From Nocardioidaceae bacterium (GTDB lineage: Bacteria > Actinomycetota > Actinomycetes > Propionibacteriales > Nocardioidaceae): a DNA stretch of 64,000 nt. Below are positions 35,195 through 44,233 of the stretch, in pieces. Positions within the stretch are counted from its first letter, which is position 1; each line of letters starts with the position of its first letter. The stretch covers positions 1 to 64,000 of the forward strand of contig JAGIBL010000002.1 in the NCBI GenBank assembly GCA_017744365.1, in the 5' to 3' direction. Made by a program: the position numbers and the translations under genes. Below the pieces are notes generated by a model. That model worked only from the letters and a program-made list of their open reading frames with translations. It ran no database searches and was not told the origin of the DNA.

Positions 35195-35332
35195 TCACGG
35201 GAACCGCCGCCGGCACTCCGCGGCGACCTCACGGGCCCGGCGGTCGACGACCACCACGACCCGGTCCCACTCATGTTCCGGGAGCGATCCGAGCCACACG
35301 ACCACCTCGTCGTGAAGCTCGACATCGCCCAT
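35195..35332 (-). pseudogene. Truncated HigB/RelE-like toxin, 45 residues
   Basis: ATG 35332 opens a 45-residue frame beginning MGDVELHDEVVVWLGSLP and ending RRRFP. The start resembles the N-terminal strand and helix of HigB-type toxins (ELHDEV-W----EH), which are normally around 110 residues and carry the active-site basic residues in the missing part. The frame ends just before the antitoxin gene. A frameshift or internal deletion is likely; a genuinely short protein is the alternative. Confidence 0.5.
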
Positions 35333-35359
35333 CCGTCAAAGATCGCATCGACACGATAA

Positions 35360-35373
35360 TCGCACAATTGCGA
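35360..35373. promoter_or_regulatory. Palindrome upstream of the toxin-antitoxin remnant
   Basis: TCGCA-CAAT-TGCGA is a perfect inverted repeat, 27 bp upstream of the toxin-like start, in a locally AT-richer stretch. Antitoxins of the HigA type usually bind such a site to repress their own promoter. Confidence 0.5.
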
Positions 35374-35410
35374 TCGTCATTTCGACCCGAGAATTCTTGC
35401 CCGCGCTGGC

Positions 35411-36409
35411 TCACTCCCCCGAGCGGCGATAGCTCCCCGGGGTCCGCCCGGTCCACCGCCGGAAGGCGCGGACGAAGTTGCTCGGGTCGGCGTACCCGAG
35501 CCGGGCGGCGATCTGCTCGACGCTCGCCGTCGTCGTACGCAGCAGCCGGAGGCCCTCGCGCCGCCGCACGTCGTCGGCGATCGCGGTGAACGTCGTCCCG
35601 TGGCCGGCGAGGTGCCGCTTGAGGGTCCGCGGCGAGAGCGCGAGCGCCGCGGCCACCTCGACCAGTCCCGTCCCGGGCGAGGACTGGACCAGCGCCCGCA
35701 CCCAGGAAGCGGGGTCCCCGGACAGCCCCAGCTCCTCGAGCTCGGCGCGGAACTGCCCTTCCAGCAGCGCGGCTGCCTCCGGGTCCGCGGTGACGGGGCG
35801 GGCCTCCAGGAACCGCTCCGGGAAGCGGACCTGGTTCACGCCCTGGTCGAAGCGGACCGCGGGCAGCCGGTCCCGGTAGCGCCGGTAGTAGCCGGGCTCC
35901 GGGCCCTCGAACCAGAGCTCGAGGTCGCCCAGGGTCATCGCCTCGGCCGTGAGGAACGGCCCGATCCGCGCCAGGCCGACCAGGAACAGGTCGAACGTGC
36001 ACTGCCGCACCGGGCCGAGCGGCGTCGTCGCGCTCGCCTGCAGTGCGGCCCAGTCGCCGTCGACGACGAGGTCCAGGGTCAGCATCGGCAGCCGCAGCCG
36101 GCTGTACTTCGCACCCCACTCGGCGGCGGCGCGGATCGAGTCGACGCTCATCAGGGCGAGCCCGATCAACCCGTGCGAGGTCAGGCTGCTGTGCAGGCCG
36201 ATCTCGTAACCGAGCGCGGGCTCGCCGGTCAGCTCGAGCGCACAGAGGAGCAGGGTGCCGGCCTCGGTCGCGGAGAGCCGTTCGCCGGTCCCGCCGAGAC
36301 GGTCGGCGCCGAGCCCGGCCGCGGCCAGCAGCTCCTCGCCGACCCCGTGCGCGCGGGCGACGTCCTGGATCAGCCGGCCGTAACCGACCGGCACCAGCGG
36401 CCTGTCCAT
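35411..36409 (-). CDS. AraC-family transcriptional regulator
   Basis: A 332-residue regulator: an N-terminal Arabinose_bd-type domain (AAAGLGADRLGG to about residue 200) and a C-terminal double helix-turn-helix, with LALSPRTLKRHLAGHGTTF and IAARLGYADPSNFVRAFRRW as the two halves. ATG 36409 is used; GTG 36424 with TAGGA upstream would add five residues. It diverges from the secreted esterase gene, which it may control. Confidence 0.9.
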   Translation of the reverse strand: MDRPLVPVGYGRLIQDVARAHGVGEELLAAAGLGADRLGGTGERLSATEAGTLLLCALELTGEPALGYEIGLHSSLTSHGLIGLALMSVDSIRAAAEWGAKYSRLRLPMLTLDLVVDGDWAALQASATTPLGPVRQCTFDLFLVGLARIGPFLTAEAMTLGDLELWFEGPEPGYYRRYRDRLPAVRFDQGVNQVRFPERFLEARPVTADPEAAALLEGQFRAELEELGLSGDPASWVRALVQSSPGTGLVEVAAALALSPRTLKRHLAGHGTTFTAIADDVRRREGLRLLRTTTASVEQIAARLGYADPSNFVRAFRRWTGRTPGSYRRSGE

Positions 36410-36544
36410 GTCCACCGGCTTCACCTGCGCATTCCTACAACCAGGTGGCCCCGGATGACAATCAACTCGGCCCGCGCTGCCATGGCCCGCGACCGCCTCG
36501 GCCGAGCACGGTGGGTGCCGACGGCGACGTACGAGGAGGACGGC

Positions 36545-37492
36545 ATGGAAGCGATCGGGCGACGAGGGCTGTTCAAGCTGGCCGGGGGCGCCGCGGCGCT
36601 CACCGCCCTGGGATCGGTCGGCCTGGCCGGCCGGGCCGACGCGGCGGTCAACGGCTTCGGCCTCACCATCACCGACTTCGCGGCGTTCGACCGGTTGCAG
36701 TACTACCGGTTCTCCACCCGCGAGATCTCCTGGCAGCCGGCCGTCAACGTGCTGCTCCCCGAGGACTACTTCGCGAACCCGACCCGGCGCTACCCGGTCA
36801 TGTACCTGCTGCACGGCGGCGCCCAGGACTTCCGCAAGTTCGACATGGAGGACGACATCCGGGGGCTGACCGTCGGCCGGCCGCTGATCGTGGTGATGCC
36901 CGACGGCGGCACCGCGGGCTGGTACAGCAACCCGGTCACCAGCTTCAACGGCCCGCACAACTGGGAGAGCTTCCACATCAACCAGCTGATCCCGTGGATC
37001 GACGCGAACTTCCGGACCTTCGCCGAGTACGACGGCCGCGCCGTCTCCGGCTTCTCCATGGGCGGCTTCGGCGCGCTCAAGTACGCCGCGAAGTACTACG
37101 GCCACTTCGCCTCGGTCAGCGCGCACTCCGGACCGGCAAGCCTGCGCCGCGACGGCGGCCTCGTGGTGCACTGGGCCAACCAGAGCTCGAAGGTCGACCT
37201 GTACGGCGGCACGGTCTACGGCGAACCGTTCTGGAACCAGCAGCGGGTCACCGCCGACAACCCGGTGGAGCGCATCGACAGCTACTGGAACAAGCGGATC
37301 TTCCTGGTCTGCGGCCTCGACGAGGACGTGAACGAGACCCCGGTGCGCAACGGGCAGCGGGAGTGGCGCGGCATCCTGGCCGCCCGCGGCATCCCGCACG
37401 AGTGGTACGAGCTGCCGGGCGCGCACTTCGTACGACGGGACATGCTGCAGCGCGACATCGACGGCGTGATCGCCCGGCTGCGCAAGGCCTGA
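36545..37492 (+). CDS. Tat-exported alpha/beta-hydrolase esterase (esterase D/antigen 85-like)
   Basis: A 315-residue protein. The N-terminus carries a twin-arginine signal (GRRGLFKLAGG) with AGRADA as probable cleavage site. The mature part is a putative-esterase fold: VMYLLHGG, DGRAVSGFSMGGFGALKYA with the nucleophilic serine, and a histidine in GAHFVRRD. It should cleave an ester outside the cell. GAGGAGG precedes ATG 36545. Confidence 0.92.
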   Translation: MEAIGRRGLFKLAGGAAALTALGSVGLAGRADAAVNGFGLTITDFAAFDRLQYYRFSTREISWQPAVNVLLPEDYFANPTRRYPVMYLLHGGAQDFRKFDMEDDIRGLTVGRPLIVVMPDGGTAGWYSNPVTSFNGPHNWESFHINQLIPWIDANFRTFAEYDGRAVSGFSMGGFGALKYAAKYYGHFASVSAHSGPASLRRDGGLVVHWANQSSKVDLYGGTVYGEPFWNQQRVTADNPVERIDSYWNKRIFLVCGLDEDVNETPVRNGQREWRGILAARGIPHEWYELPGAHFVRRDMLQRDIDGVIARLRKA

Positions 37493-37508
37493 GCCTCCGG
37501 GGGACGCC

Positions 37509-37566
37509 GAGCGGGCAGTTTGTACGGCGCGGTCGGCGCCGACCGGGCCGTACGAACTGCCCGCTC
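37509..37566. terminator. Long palindrome, copy 1; bidirectional terminator-like element
   Basis: GAGCGGGCAGTTTGTACGG (37509-37527) pairs with its inverted copy at 37548-37566 (18 of 19 bases); the loop itself contains the perfect palindrome CGGTCGGCGCCGACCG (37530-37545). It sits between two convergent genes. A second copy of the same arms is at 43486-43543. Confidence 0.8.
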
Positions 37567-37583
37567 GCGGGGATTGCTCGCGC

Positions 37584-38276
37584 CTAGACAGCGAGGCGGC
37601 GCACCCGCTCGAGCGTTCCCTCCTGCGTGGCAGCGATGTGCTCGGCCATGAGCTGCGTGGCACGCGCTGCGTCGCCGGCGCGGATCGCGGCGACCAGCTC
37701 GACGTGCTCGTGGTGCAGGCCGTGGGCGTCGACGTCCTGGCCGATCCGGAACAGCCGCAGCGCCTGACCGGACAGCGACCTGCTGATCGAGGCGAGCAGC
37801 CGGTTGCCGGACGCGTCCACGACGGCCTGGTGGAAGGCCATGTTGAGGTGCGCGGCCTGCTTGGCGTCCCCGCTCCCGGTGGCCTCCCGGGCCTGCTCCA
37901 TGAGCCGGTCGAAGCCGGCCAGGTCGGCCTCGGTCCGGCGTTCGGCGGCCGCGCCGGCGGCCACCGACTCCAGGCTGATCCGCACCTCGAAGAGATCCTT
38001 GGCGGTGTCCACGTCGAGCACCGAGACCAGGGCGCCGCGCCGCGGCAGCACCTCGACCAGGCCCTCGGCGGCGAGCTGCTGGATGGCCTCGCGCACGACG
38101 ATCCGGGACACGTCGAGCTGCTCGGCCAGGTCGCGCTCGACCAGCCGGTCCCCGGGCGCGAGCTCGGACTCGATGATCCGGTCGCGGAGCTCGTCGCAGG
38201 CCAGCTCGCGCAGCGACCGGTAGCGGGATCCAGGGGTGGCTCCCGGGGCCGCCTCTCCGTTCGTCTGGCTGCTCAC
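37584..38276 (-). CDS. GntR-family regulator, FadR/FCD subgroup
   Basis: A 230-residue regulator. The winged helix covers about residues 20-85 (VERDLAEQLDVSRIVVREAI), followed by an all-helical FCD domain with metal-site histidines (NMAFHQAVVDASGNR and MAEHIAA). GTG 38276 is supported by AAGGAG five bases upstream. It diverges from the deaminase-like gene and a classic FCD-type palindrome lies between them. Confidence 0.92.
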   Translation of the reverse strand: MSSQTNGEAAPGATPGSRYRSLRELACDELRDRIIESELAPGDRLVERDLAEQLDVSRIVVREAIQQLAAEGLVEVLPRRGALVSVLDVDTAKDLFEVRISLESVAAGAAAERRTEADLAGFDRLMEQAREATGSGDAKQAAHLNMAFHQAVVDASGNRLLASISRSLSGQALRLFRIGQDVDAHGLHHEHVELVAAIRAGDAARATQLMAEHIAATQEGTLERVRRLAV

Positions 38277-38392
38277 GACACTCCTTCGCGCTCCGTTCGT
38301 CTCGGATCCGAGACGAGTCCGCCGGGCCTCCCCTTCCGGCGAACCGGACCCCCGGGGGAGCGTGGGCCTTGCCACATCGTAGACTACGATCT

Positions 38393-38404
38393 ATGGTATA
38401 CCAT
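38393..38404. promoter_or_regulatory. GntR (FCD-type) operator
   Basis: ATGGTATACCAT is a perfect 12-bp palindrome whose core TGGTATACCA matches the ExuR/UxuR-type FCD operator. It lies 24 bp before the deaminase-like start, in a locally AT-rich stretch, so it would overlap the promoter or the early transcript. A partial extra half-site TACCAT follows at about 38406. Confidence 0.75.
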
Positions 38405-38428
38405 CTACCATCGACCAAGGAGATAGCC

Positions 38429-39613
38429 ATGGCAGGCTCCGTTCTCGTCCGTCAGGCCCGGCTTCCGGGCCGCCCGGCTGCCGAGGACGTGCTCGTCCTG
38501 GACGGCCGGATCGCCGAGCCTGAGGCGACCGCTCCCGCGGACATCGCGGTCGTCGACGCCGAGGGCCTGCTCCTGCTGCCGGGGTTCGTCGACGCGCACT
38601 GCCACGTGGACAAGACCCTCTGGAGCGGCCCCTGGGTGCCGCACGCCGCCGGCCCGCGGCTGGTAGACCGGATCGCGAACGAGCGGGCCCGGCGTACCGA
38701 GCTGGGACTCCCCTCCGCCACCCACGCCGCCGCGCTGTTGGCGCACATGGCCACCCTCGGCACCACCCGGGTGCGCACCCACACCGACGTCGACCCGGCC
38801 ACCGGACTGGCCGGCATCGAGGCGGTCGCGAAGGCTGCCGCGGCGGTCGCCGGGCTCGTCGACGTCGAGCAGGTCGCCTTCCCGCAGGACGGCGTGATCC
38901 GCCGGCCCGGCACCCTCGAGCTGCTCGAGGAGGCGCTCGCCGCGGGCGCGACCACGCTGGGCGGCATCGACCCGGCCGGCGTCGACCAGGACCCGGTCCG
39001 CCAGCTCGACGCCCTCTTCGACCTCGCCGCCCGGCACGGCGCCGGCATCGACATGCACCTGCACGACACCGGCACCCTGGGCGCCTGGGAGATGGACCTG
39101 GTCGCCGAGCGCACCGTCGGCCACGGCCTGCAGGGCAAGGTCACCCTCAGCCACGCCGACGCACTCGGCACCGTCCCCGACTCCGAGCGGCACCGGCTGC
39201 TCGACGTGCTCGCCGAGGCCGGCATCAACGTCGTCACCGCGGCGGTCTACAACGTGCCGGTTCCCTCGGTCGTCGAGCTGCGCGACCGCGGCGTCACCCT
39301 CGCCTGCGGCAGCGACGGCATCCGCGACCTGTGGGGCCCGTACGGCAACGGCGACATGCTCGAGCGCGCCATGCACGTGGCCTACCGCAACGGCGTGCGC
39401 CGCGACGAGGACATCGCCCTGGCCCTGGACGCTGCCACGTACGGCGCCGCCCGGGTGCTCGGGCTCTCGTCGTACGGGCTGGAGCCGGGGTCGGTCGCCG
39501 ACCTGGTGCTGGTGCCTGCCCGCACCGTCGCCGAGGCCGTCGTGGCCCGCCCGCCGCGCGCGGTGGTCGTGAAGAACGGCGACGTGATCGCCCGCGACGG
39601 ACGGCTCGTCTGA
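38429..39613 (+). CDS. Cytosine deaminase-like amidohydrolase
   Basis: A 394-residue TIM-barrel amidohydrolase. The metal site DAHCHVDKTLW is the CodA/AtzC-type HxH-DK signature; HLHDTG, TLSHADALG and GSDGIRDLWGPYGNGDM are the other active-site segments of that group. It should deaminate a pyrimidine- or triazine-like ring or cleave an N-alkyl group. AAGGAG precedes ATG 38429. The stop overlaps the MFS start by one base. Confidence 0.88.
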   Translation: MAGSVLVRQARLPGRPAAEDVLVLDGRIAEPEATAPADIAVVDAEGLLLLPGFVDAHCHVDKTLWSGPWVPHAAGPRLVDRIANERARRTELGLPSATHAAALLAHMATLGTTRVRTHTDVDPATGLAGIEAVAKAAAAVAGLVDVEQVAFPQDGVIRRPGTLELLEEALAAGATTLGGIDPAGVDQDPVRQLDALFDLAARHGAGIDMHLHDTGTLGAWEMDLVAERTVGHGLQGKVTLSHADALGTVPDSERHRLLDVLAEAGINVVTAAVYNVPVPSVVELRDRGVTLACGSDGIRDLWGPYGNGDMLERAMHVAYRNGVRRDEDIALALDAATYGAARVLGLSSYGLEPGSVADLVLVPARTVAEAVVARPPRAVVVKNGDVIARDGRLV

Positions 39614-40809
39614 TGCACCAGGCCCTCTCGCTCCGGCGGCGGCCGGCCGTGGCTCTCGCCCTGGTCGCCGCCGGGTCCAACCTGCGGCCGGCGATCACCA
39701 GCCTGTCGCCGCTGATGCCCGAGCTGCGCCGCAGTTACCACATCCCGGCACAGTCGACCGTGCTCGTGGTGGCGCTGCCGGTGCTGCTGCTCGGCATCGG
39801 CTCCTCGGCCGGTCCGGCGCTGGCCCGCCGCCTCGGCAGCCCGGAACGCGCCGTGGCCGGGGGACTGTTCGCGATCGCCGCCGGCATCGCGCTGCGCTGC
39901 GCGTGGTCGCCGCTGATCCTGCCCGGCACCGTGCTGGCCGCCCTCGGCATCACCGTGGTCGCGGTGCTGCTGCCCGCCATCGTGCGCGGCCACGGGCTCG
40001 CGGGTGGACCGGCCACGGCGGCGTACGGCGCGGCCATGTCGGTCGGCGCGGCCGCGGCCCCGGCCCTGTCCGGCCTGCTCGTCGACGCCGGCGTGCCGAC
40101 CCGCGCCTCGACCGGCGTCTGGGCGCTGCTCGCGCTGGCCGCGGCCGTCGTCTGGTTGGCCCTGCCGGCCAGCGACGCGGTCCCGACCGAGAGCGGCGCC
40201 GGACGGGTGCCGCGCGCCGAGGTGGCCGCCCTGGCCGGCCTGTTCGCCCTGCAGGCCCTGCTGTTCTTCGCCATCGTCGCCTGGCTGCCCGACTACGTGC
40301 GTGCGCACGGAACAGACGCGGCCGGCGCCGGCCTGGTGCTGGCGCTCTTCAGCGGGGTCGGCGTCGGTGCCGCCGCGCTGGTGCCGCTGGCGGCCGCGCA
40401 TCCGCGGACCCGCCCACTGCTGGTGGTCACGATGGCCCTCGGTGCCGCCGCCGGGTTCGCCCTGCTCGCCGCGGGCGCCAGCCCGGTGCTGGCGGCCCTG
40501 GTGCTCGGCCTGAGCCAGGCCAGCTTCTTCCCGCTGACCGTCTCGCTGTTCGTGCTCCGCGCGCCGGAGCACCGGACGGCGGCGACCCTGTCCGCCGTCT
40601 CCCAGGGCATCGGCTTCACCGCCGCCGCCTGCTGCCTCGTCGGCCTCGCCGGCGTCCGTCTCCTCGCCGACTGGCCCGCCTTCTGGGCGGTGCTCTCGGT
40701 CCTCGCCGCGGCCCAGCTCCCGATCGGACTGCGCGCCGCGGCCCCGCACCACCTGTCCACCGAGGGCGCCCGACCGGCACCCGAGCCCACCGTCACGTCC
40801 GTCCAGTAA
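39613..40809 (+). CDS. MFS transporter, CynX/NimT family
   Basis: A 398-residue membrane protein with about twelve hydrophobic segments. The N-terminal AAGSNLRPAITSLSPLMPEL is the hallmark of CynX-like (cyanate/nitroimidazole) transporters. It may move the product or substrate of the deaminase-like enzyme, to which it is coupled. Confidence 0.88.
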   Translation: MHQALSLRRRPAVALALVAAGSNLRPAITSLSPLMPELRRSYHIPAQSTVLVVALPVLLLGIGSSAGPALARRLGSPERAVAGGLFAIAAGIALRCAWSPLILPGTVLAALGITVVAVLLPAIVRGHGLAGGPATAAYGAAMSVGAAAAPALSGLLVDAGVPTRASTGVWALLALAAAVVWLALPASDAVPTESGAGRVPRAEVAALAGLFALQALLFFAIVAWLPDYVRAHGTDAAGAGLVLALFSGVGVGAAALVPLAAAHPRTRPLLVVTMALGAAAGFALLAAGASPVLAALVLGLSQASFFPLTVSLFVLRAPEHRTAATLSAVSQGIGFTAAACCLVGLAGVRLLADWPAFWAVLSVLAAAQLPIGLRAAAPHHLSTEGARPAPEPTVTSVQ

Positions 40810-40846
40810 GCCCGTCCGCTCACGCCCAGCCCACCCGGAGAGAACC

Positions 40847-41758
40847 ATGAAGAAGAACCTCGTCATCACCGCCACCGCAGGCCTGCTGCTGGCCACCGGT
40901 CTCAGCGCGTGCACCAACGCCTCGGAGAAGCTCGCGACCACGCCGGGCAAGGAGGCCTCGGCCGCGCCCGCGAAGGTCGAGGTCGACCAGGCCGCCGCCG
41001 GCCTGGTGCCCGCCGAGTTCAAGTCCCGCGGGACCGTCCGGGTCGCGATGGACGCCTCCTACCCGCCGTTCGAGATGTTCGCCCCGGACAACAAGACGAT
41101 CGTCGGCTTCGACGCCGAGTTCGCCACCGCGGTCGCCGCCAAGCTCGGCCTGAAGGCGGAGCTGGTGAACGTCGGCTTCGACACCATCCTCACCGGGCTC
41201 GCCGCCGGCCGGTACGACCTGGCCGAGTCCAGCTTCTCGGTCACCCCGGAACGCGAGAAGGTCGTCGACTTCGTCGAGTACCTGCAGGGCGGTGCCGGGA
41301 TCGCCGTCCGGCCCGGCAACCCCGATGACCTGAAGATGGACCCGATGGTCCTGTGCGGCCACACGATCGCCGCGCAGAAGGGCACCACGCAGGCGATCGA
41401 GCAGCTGCCAGCGATCGCGAAGCAGTGCACCGACGCCGGCAAGAAGGCCGTGCGCGCCGAGCTGTTCCCCTCCCAGAACGACGCCGTGCTGGCGCTGGCC
41501 AGCAGCCGGGTCGACGGGATGATGGCCGACAGCACCGCGATCTCCTACCAGGGCCACCTCTCCGGCGGGAAGTTCGAGCTGGCCCCCGGCGACATCTACG
41601 AGGCCCGGCCGACCGGCATCGCGCTGCGCAAGGGCACCGGCCTGCAGGCCGCGGTCAGCGCGGCGGTCAAGGCCCTGTACGCCGACGGCACCGTGAAGGC
41701 GCTCGCGCAGAAGTGGGACATCCCGGCGTCCAACTTCGCGCCCGAGCCGGGGAACTGA
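40847..41758 (+). CDS. Polar amino-acid-type ABC substrate-binding lipoprotein
   Basis: A 303-residue SBP_bac_3 receptor. The lipobox TGLSAC gives a lipidated Cys about residue 22; VAMDASYPPFEMF and GFDAEFATAVAAKLGL are typical. It is followed at once by its permease and ATPase genes and lies in the GntR-controlled group. Confidence 0.92.
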   Translation: MKKNLVITATAGLLLATGLSACTNASEKLATTPGKEASAAPAKVEVDQAAAGLVPAEFKSRGTVRVAMDASYPPFEMFAPDNKTIVGFDAEFATAVAAKLGLKAELVNVGFDTILTGLAAGRYDLAESSFSVTPEREKVVDFVEYLQGGAGIAVRPGNPDDLKMDPMVLCGHTIAAQKGTTQAIEQLPAIAKQCTDAGKKAVRAELFPSQNDAVLALASSRVDGMMADSTAISYQGHLSGGKFELAPGDIYEARPTGIALRKGTGLQAAVSAAVKALYADGTVKALAQKWDIPASNFAPEPGN

Positions 41759-41759
41759 G

Positions 41760-42680
41760 ATGAGCGTCATGACCTCGATCCCCGTGGCCGCGGACACCGA
41801 CCTCACCACCGTCCCGCGCCGGCACCCGCTGCGCTGGCTGACCGGGCTGCTGCTCCTCGTCGTGATCGGCCTGCTGGTCGCCGACGTCGCCACCAACCCG
41901 CGGTTCGGCTGGGCCGTGGTGTGGCTGTACTTCCAGGACGTCTCGATCTTCCACGGCCTGCTGACCACCCTGGAGCTGACCGTCATCTGCATGGCGATCG
42001 GCATCGTGCTCGCGGTGGCGCTCGCGGTGATGCGGCTGTCGGCCAACCCGGTGGTGCGCACCTTCGCGTTCGGCTACGTCTCCTTCTTCCGGGGGACGCC
42101 GGTGCTGGTGCAGCTGCTGTTCTGGTTCAACCTGGCCGCGCTCTACCCGGTCATCTCCTTCGGCCTGCCCGGGGTGCACCTGGACGCGAACACGCTGATC
42201 ACCCCGTTCATGGCGGCGGTCCTCGGGCTCGGGCTCAACGAGGCGGCGTACATGTCGGAGATCGTCCGGGCCGGCATCCTCTCGGTCGACCACGGCCAGA
42301 CCGAGGCCGCCGGCGCGCTGGGCCTGACCCGCGGCCAGACGCTGCGCCGGGTGGTGCTGCCGCAGGCGATGCGGGTGATCGTGCCGCCGACCGGCAACGA
42401 GACCATCGGCATGCTCAAGACCACCGCGCTGGTCAGCGTGCTCGCCGTGCACGACCTGCTGTACTCCAGCCAGATCATCTACGCGAAGAACTTCCAGACG
42501 ATCCCGCTGCTGATCGTGGCCAGCCTCTGGTACCTGGTGGTCACGACCGTCCTGGGCGTCGGCCAGTACTACCTCGAGCGCCGCTACGCCCGGGGCAACC
42601 GGACCTTGCCGCCGACGCCGCTGCAGCGGCTGCGCCGGCTGGTCGGCACCCACGCCAACGTGGACAGGAGCCTGCGATGA
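41760..42680 (+). CDS. Polar amino-acid-type ABC transporter permease
   Basis: A 306-residue HisM/GlnP-like permease. The [17 protein letters not shown] and [19 protein letters not shown] segments are diagnostic, and the EAA loop is [20 protein letters not shown]. One protein would form a homodimeric channel. Its stop overlaps the ATPase start by 4 bp. Confidence 0.93.
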   Translation: MSVMTSIPVAADTDLTTVPRRHPLRWLTGLLLLVVIGLLVADVATNPRFGWAVVWLYFQDVSIFHGLLTTLELTVICMAIGIVLAVALAVMRLSANPVVRTFAFGYVSFFRGTPVLVQLLFWFNLAALYPVISFGLPGVHLDANTLITPFMAAVLGLGLNEAAYMSEIVRAGILSVDHGQTEAAGALGLTRGQTLRRVVLPQAMRVIVPPTGNETIGMLKTTALVSVLAVHDLLYSSQIIYAKNFQTIPLLIVASLWYLVVTTVLGVGQYYLERRYARGNRTLPPTPLQRLRRLVGTHANVDRSLR

Positions 42681-43480
42681 CCATCACCGTGAACAGCCGT
42701 ACGACGGCGACCGCGCCGTCCCCCGCGATGGTGCGCGCGGTCGGCGTGCGCAAGTCCTTCGGCAGCAACGAGGTGCTGCAGGGCATCGACCTCACCGTCG
42801 AGCAGGGCGAGGTGGTCTGCCTCATCGGGCCGTCGGGCTCGGGCAAGAGCACCTTCCTGCGCTGCATCAACCACCTCGAGCGCACCGACGGCGGCCAGCT
42901 CTGGGTGGCCGGAGCGCCGGTCGGCTACGAGCTGCGCGGCACCCGGCTGCACGAGCTCAAGGACCGGGACGTGTGCCGGCAGCGCACCGGCGTCGGCATG
43001 GTGTTCCAGCACTTCAACCTGTTCCCGCACATGACCGTGCTGGAGAACCTGATGGAGGCGCCGGTCCGCGCGCTCCGGCAGCCCAAGGCCCGGGTGCGCG
43101 AGCGCGCGCTCGGGCTGCTCGAGAAGGTCGGCCTGGCCGAGAAGGCGTCGGCCTACCCGCGCAGCCTGTCCGGTGGCCAGCAGCAGCGGGTGGCGATCGC
43201 CCGGGCGCTGTGCATGGAGCCCCGGCTGATGCTCTTCGACGAGCCCACCTCCGCGCTCGACCCCGAGCTCGTCGGCGACGTGCTCGCGGTGATGCGCGAC
43301 CTGGCAGCCAGCGGGATGACGATGGTCGTGGTCACCCACGAGATCGGCTTCGCCCGTGACGTGGCCGACCGGGTGGCGTTCTTCGACGGCGGCAGGATCG
43401 TCGAGATCGGCCCCCCGGCCCAGGTCCTCGGCAACCCCGAGCACCCCCGCACGCGGGAGTTCCTGGCCGCCGTCCGTTGA
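42677..43480 (+). CDS. Polar amino-acid-type ABC transporter ATPase
   Basis: A 267-residue GlnQ/HisP-like ATPase. Walker [11 protein letters not shown]-loop [13 protein letters not shown], signature [12 protein letters not shown] and Walker [16 protein letters not shown] are all present. It is the last gene of the GntR-controlled series; the second long palindrome begins six bases after its stop and probably terminates the transcript. Confidence 0.93.
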   Translation: MTITVNSRTTATAPSPAMVRAVGVRKSFGSNEVLQGIDLTVEQGEVVCLIGPSGSGKSTFLRCINHLERTDGGQLWVAGAPVGYELRGTRLHELKDRDVCRQRTGVGMVFQHFNLFPHMTVLENLMEAPVRALRQPKARVRERALGLLEKVGLAEKASAYPRSLSGGQQQRVAIARALCMEPRLMLFDEPTSALDPELVGDVLAVMRDLAASGMTMVVVTHEIGFARDVADRVAFFDGGRIVEIGPPAQVLGNPEHPRTREFLAAVR

Positions 43481-43485
43481 GCGCC

Positions 43486-43543
43486 GAGCGGGCAGTTTGT
43501 ACGGGTGGGTCGACGCCGAGCCCGCCGTACAAACTGCCCGCTC
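43486..43543. terminator. Long palindrome, copy 2; terminator-like element
   Basis: GAGCGGGCAGTTTGTACGG (43486-43504) and its perfect inverted copy (43525-43543, 19 of 19) flank a 20-base loop. The arms equal those at 37509-37566, with a different loop and identical total length of 58 bases. It lies directly after the ABC operon. Confidence 0.8.
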
Positions 43544-43594
43544 GCGAGGGAAATTGAGGTGCTTGGGGTCGCCAGGTGCAGCTAGACACGTGCC

Positions 43595-43807
43595 GTGGAG
43601 ATGCACGCGATGCACCGCTCTCGGGCCCTCGCGGAGGCTGGGTACGACCCGGCGGCCCGCGTCCTCCGGCTCCGCTTCGTCGGCGGCGGGCTGTACGAGT
43701 ACCTCGGCGTTCCGCCCGAGATCTTCGAGGGCTTGCGCACCTCGGCGCACCCGTGGACCGAGTGGCAGACCCGGATCAAGGAGCACGCCTTCCGGCGCCT
43801 GGACTGA
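43595..43807 (+). CDS. KTSC-domain small protein
   Basis: A 70-residue protein. The sequence SRALAEAGYDPAARVLRLRF, then GGLYEYLGVPPEIFE, matches the KTSC domain often found alone or fused to lysyl-tRNA synthetase; function unknown. The start may be GTG 43595 or ATG 43601. It is not obviously part of either neighbouring operon. Confidence 0.8.
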   Translation: MEMHAMHRSRALAEAGYDPAARVLRLRFVGGGLYEYLGVPPEIFEGLRTSAHPWTEWQTRIKEHAFRRLD

Positions 43808-43850
43808 GCCGAGGTCAGCCGAGAGTCACGCCGAGCGAGGAAGTCGAGGG

Positions 43851-44228
43851 TCAGTGCGCGTGGGCGTACTCGCGGTAGCGAGCCACCATGGCGCCGAGCA
43901 TGAACAGCGGCATCAGCACGTGGCCGGTCATCATCACGCCCATCTCCCCGAGCATCCCGCCCCAGAGGAACGGGAACAGCACCACGAATCCGGCGTACAT
44001 GGCGAGGGCCATCTCCACGATGGGCCGCATCCGGTGCCCGCGGCGCAGCATCCAGAGCACCATGGGGACGGTCATCGCGGTCGCCATCGCGAGCAGGTCG
44101 ACCTCGAGGATCCTGGTCCAGTCGCCCCGGTCACCAGACGTCAGCAGCCTCCAGACCGGGTAGAGGGTCGCCATCCCGAGGAGCATCGCCACCACCATCT
44201 CGAGGTAGTGACGGACGAAGGCACGCAC
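43851..44228 (-). CDS. Small integral membrane protein, unknown function
   Basis: A 125-residue protein with about four hydrophobic segments, including VVAMLLGMATLYPVWRLL and YAGFVVLFPFLWGGML, and many methionines (GVMMTGHVLMPLFMLG). It ends in a histidine-rich AHAH. GTG 44228 is chosen because it begins the hydrophobic part. It lies five bases after the alpha/beta-hydrolase gene and is probably co-transcribed with it. No known family was recognised. Confidence 0.75.
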   Translation of the reverse strand: MRAFVRHYLEMVVAMLLGMATLYPVWRLLTSGDRGDWTRILEVDLLAMATAMTVPMVLWMLRRGHRMRPIVEMALAMYAGFVVLFPFLWGGMLGEMGVMMTGHVLMPLFMLGAMVARYREYAHAH

Positions 44229-44233
44229 GACGC

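Noticed and set aside
37509-43543. The two long palindromes as inverted ends of one transposon
   Set aside because: Each is a self-contained hairpin at a gene end; no transposase or target duplication is seen and the genes between form a normal regulated group.
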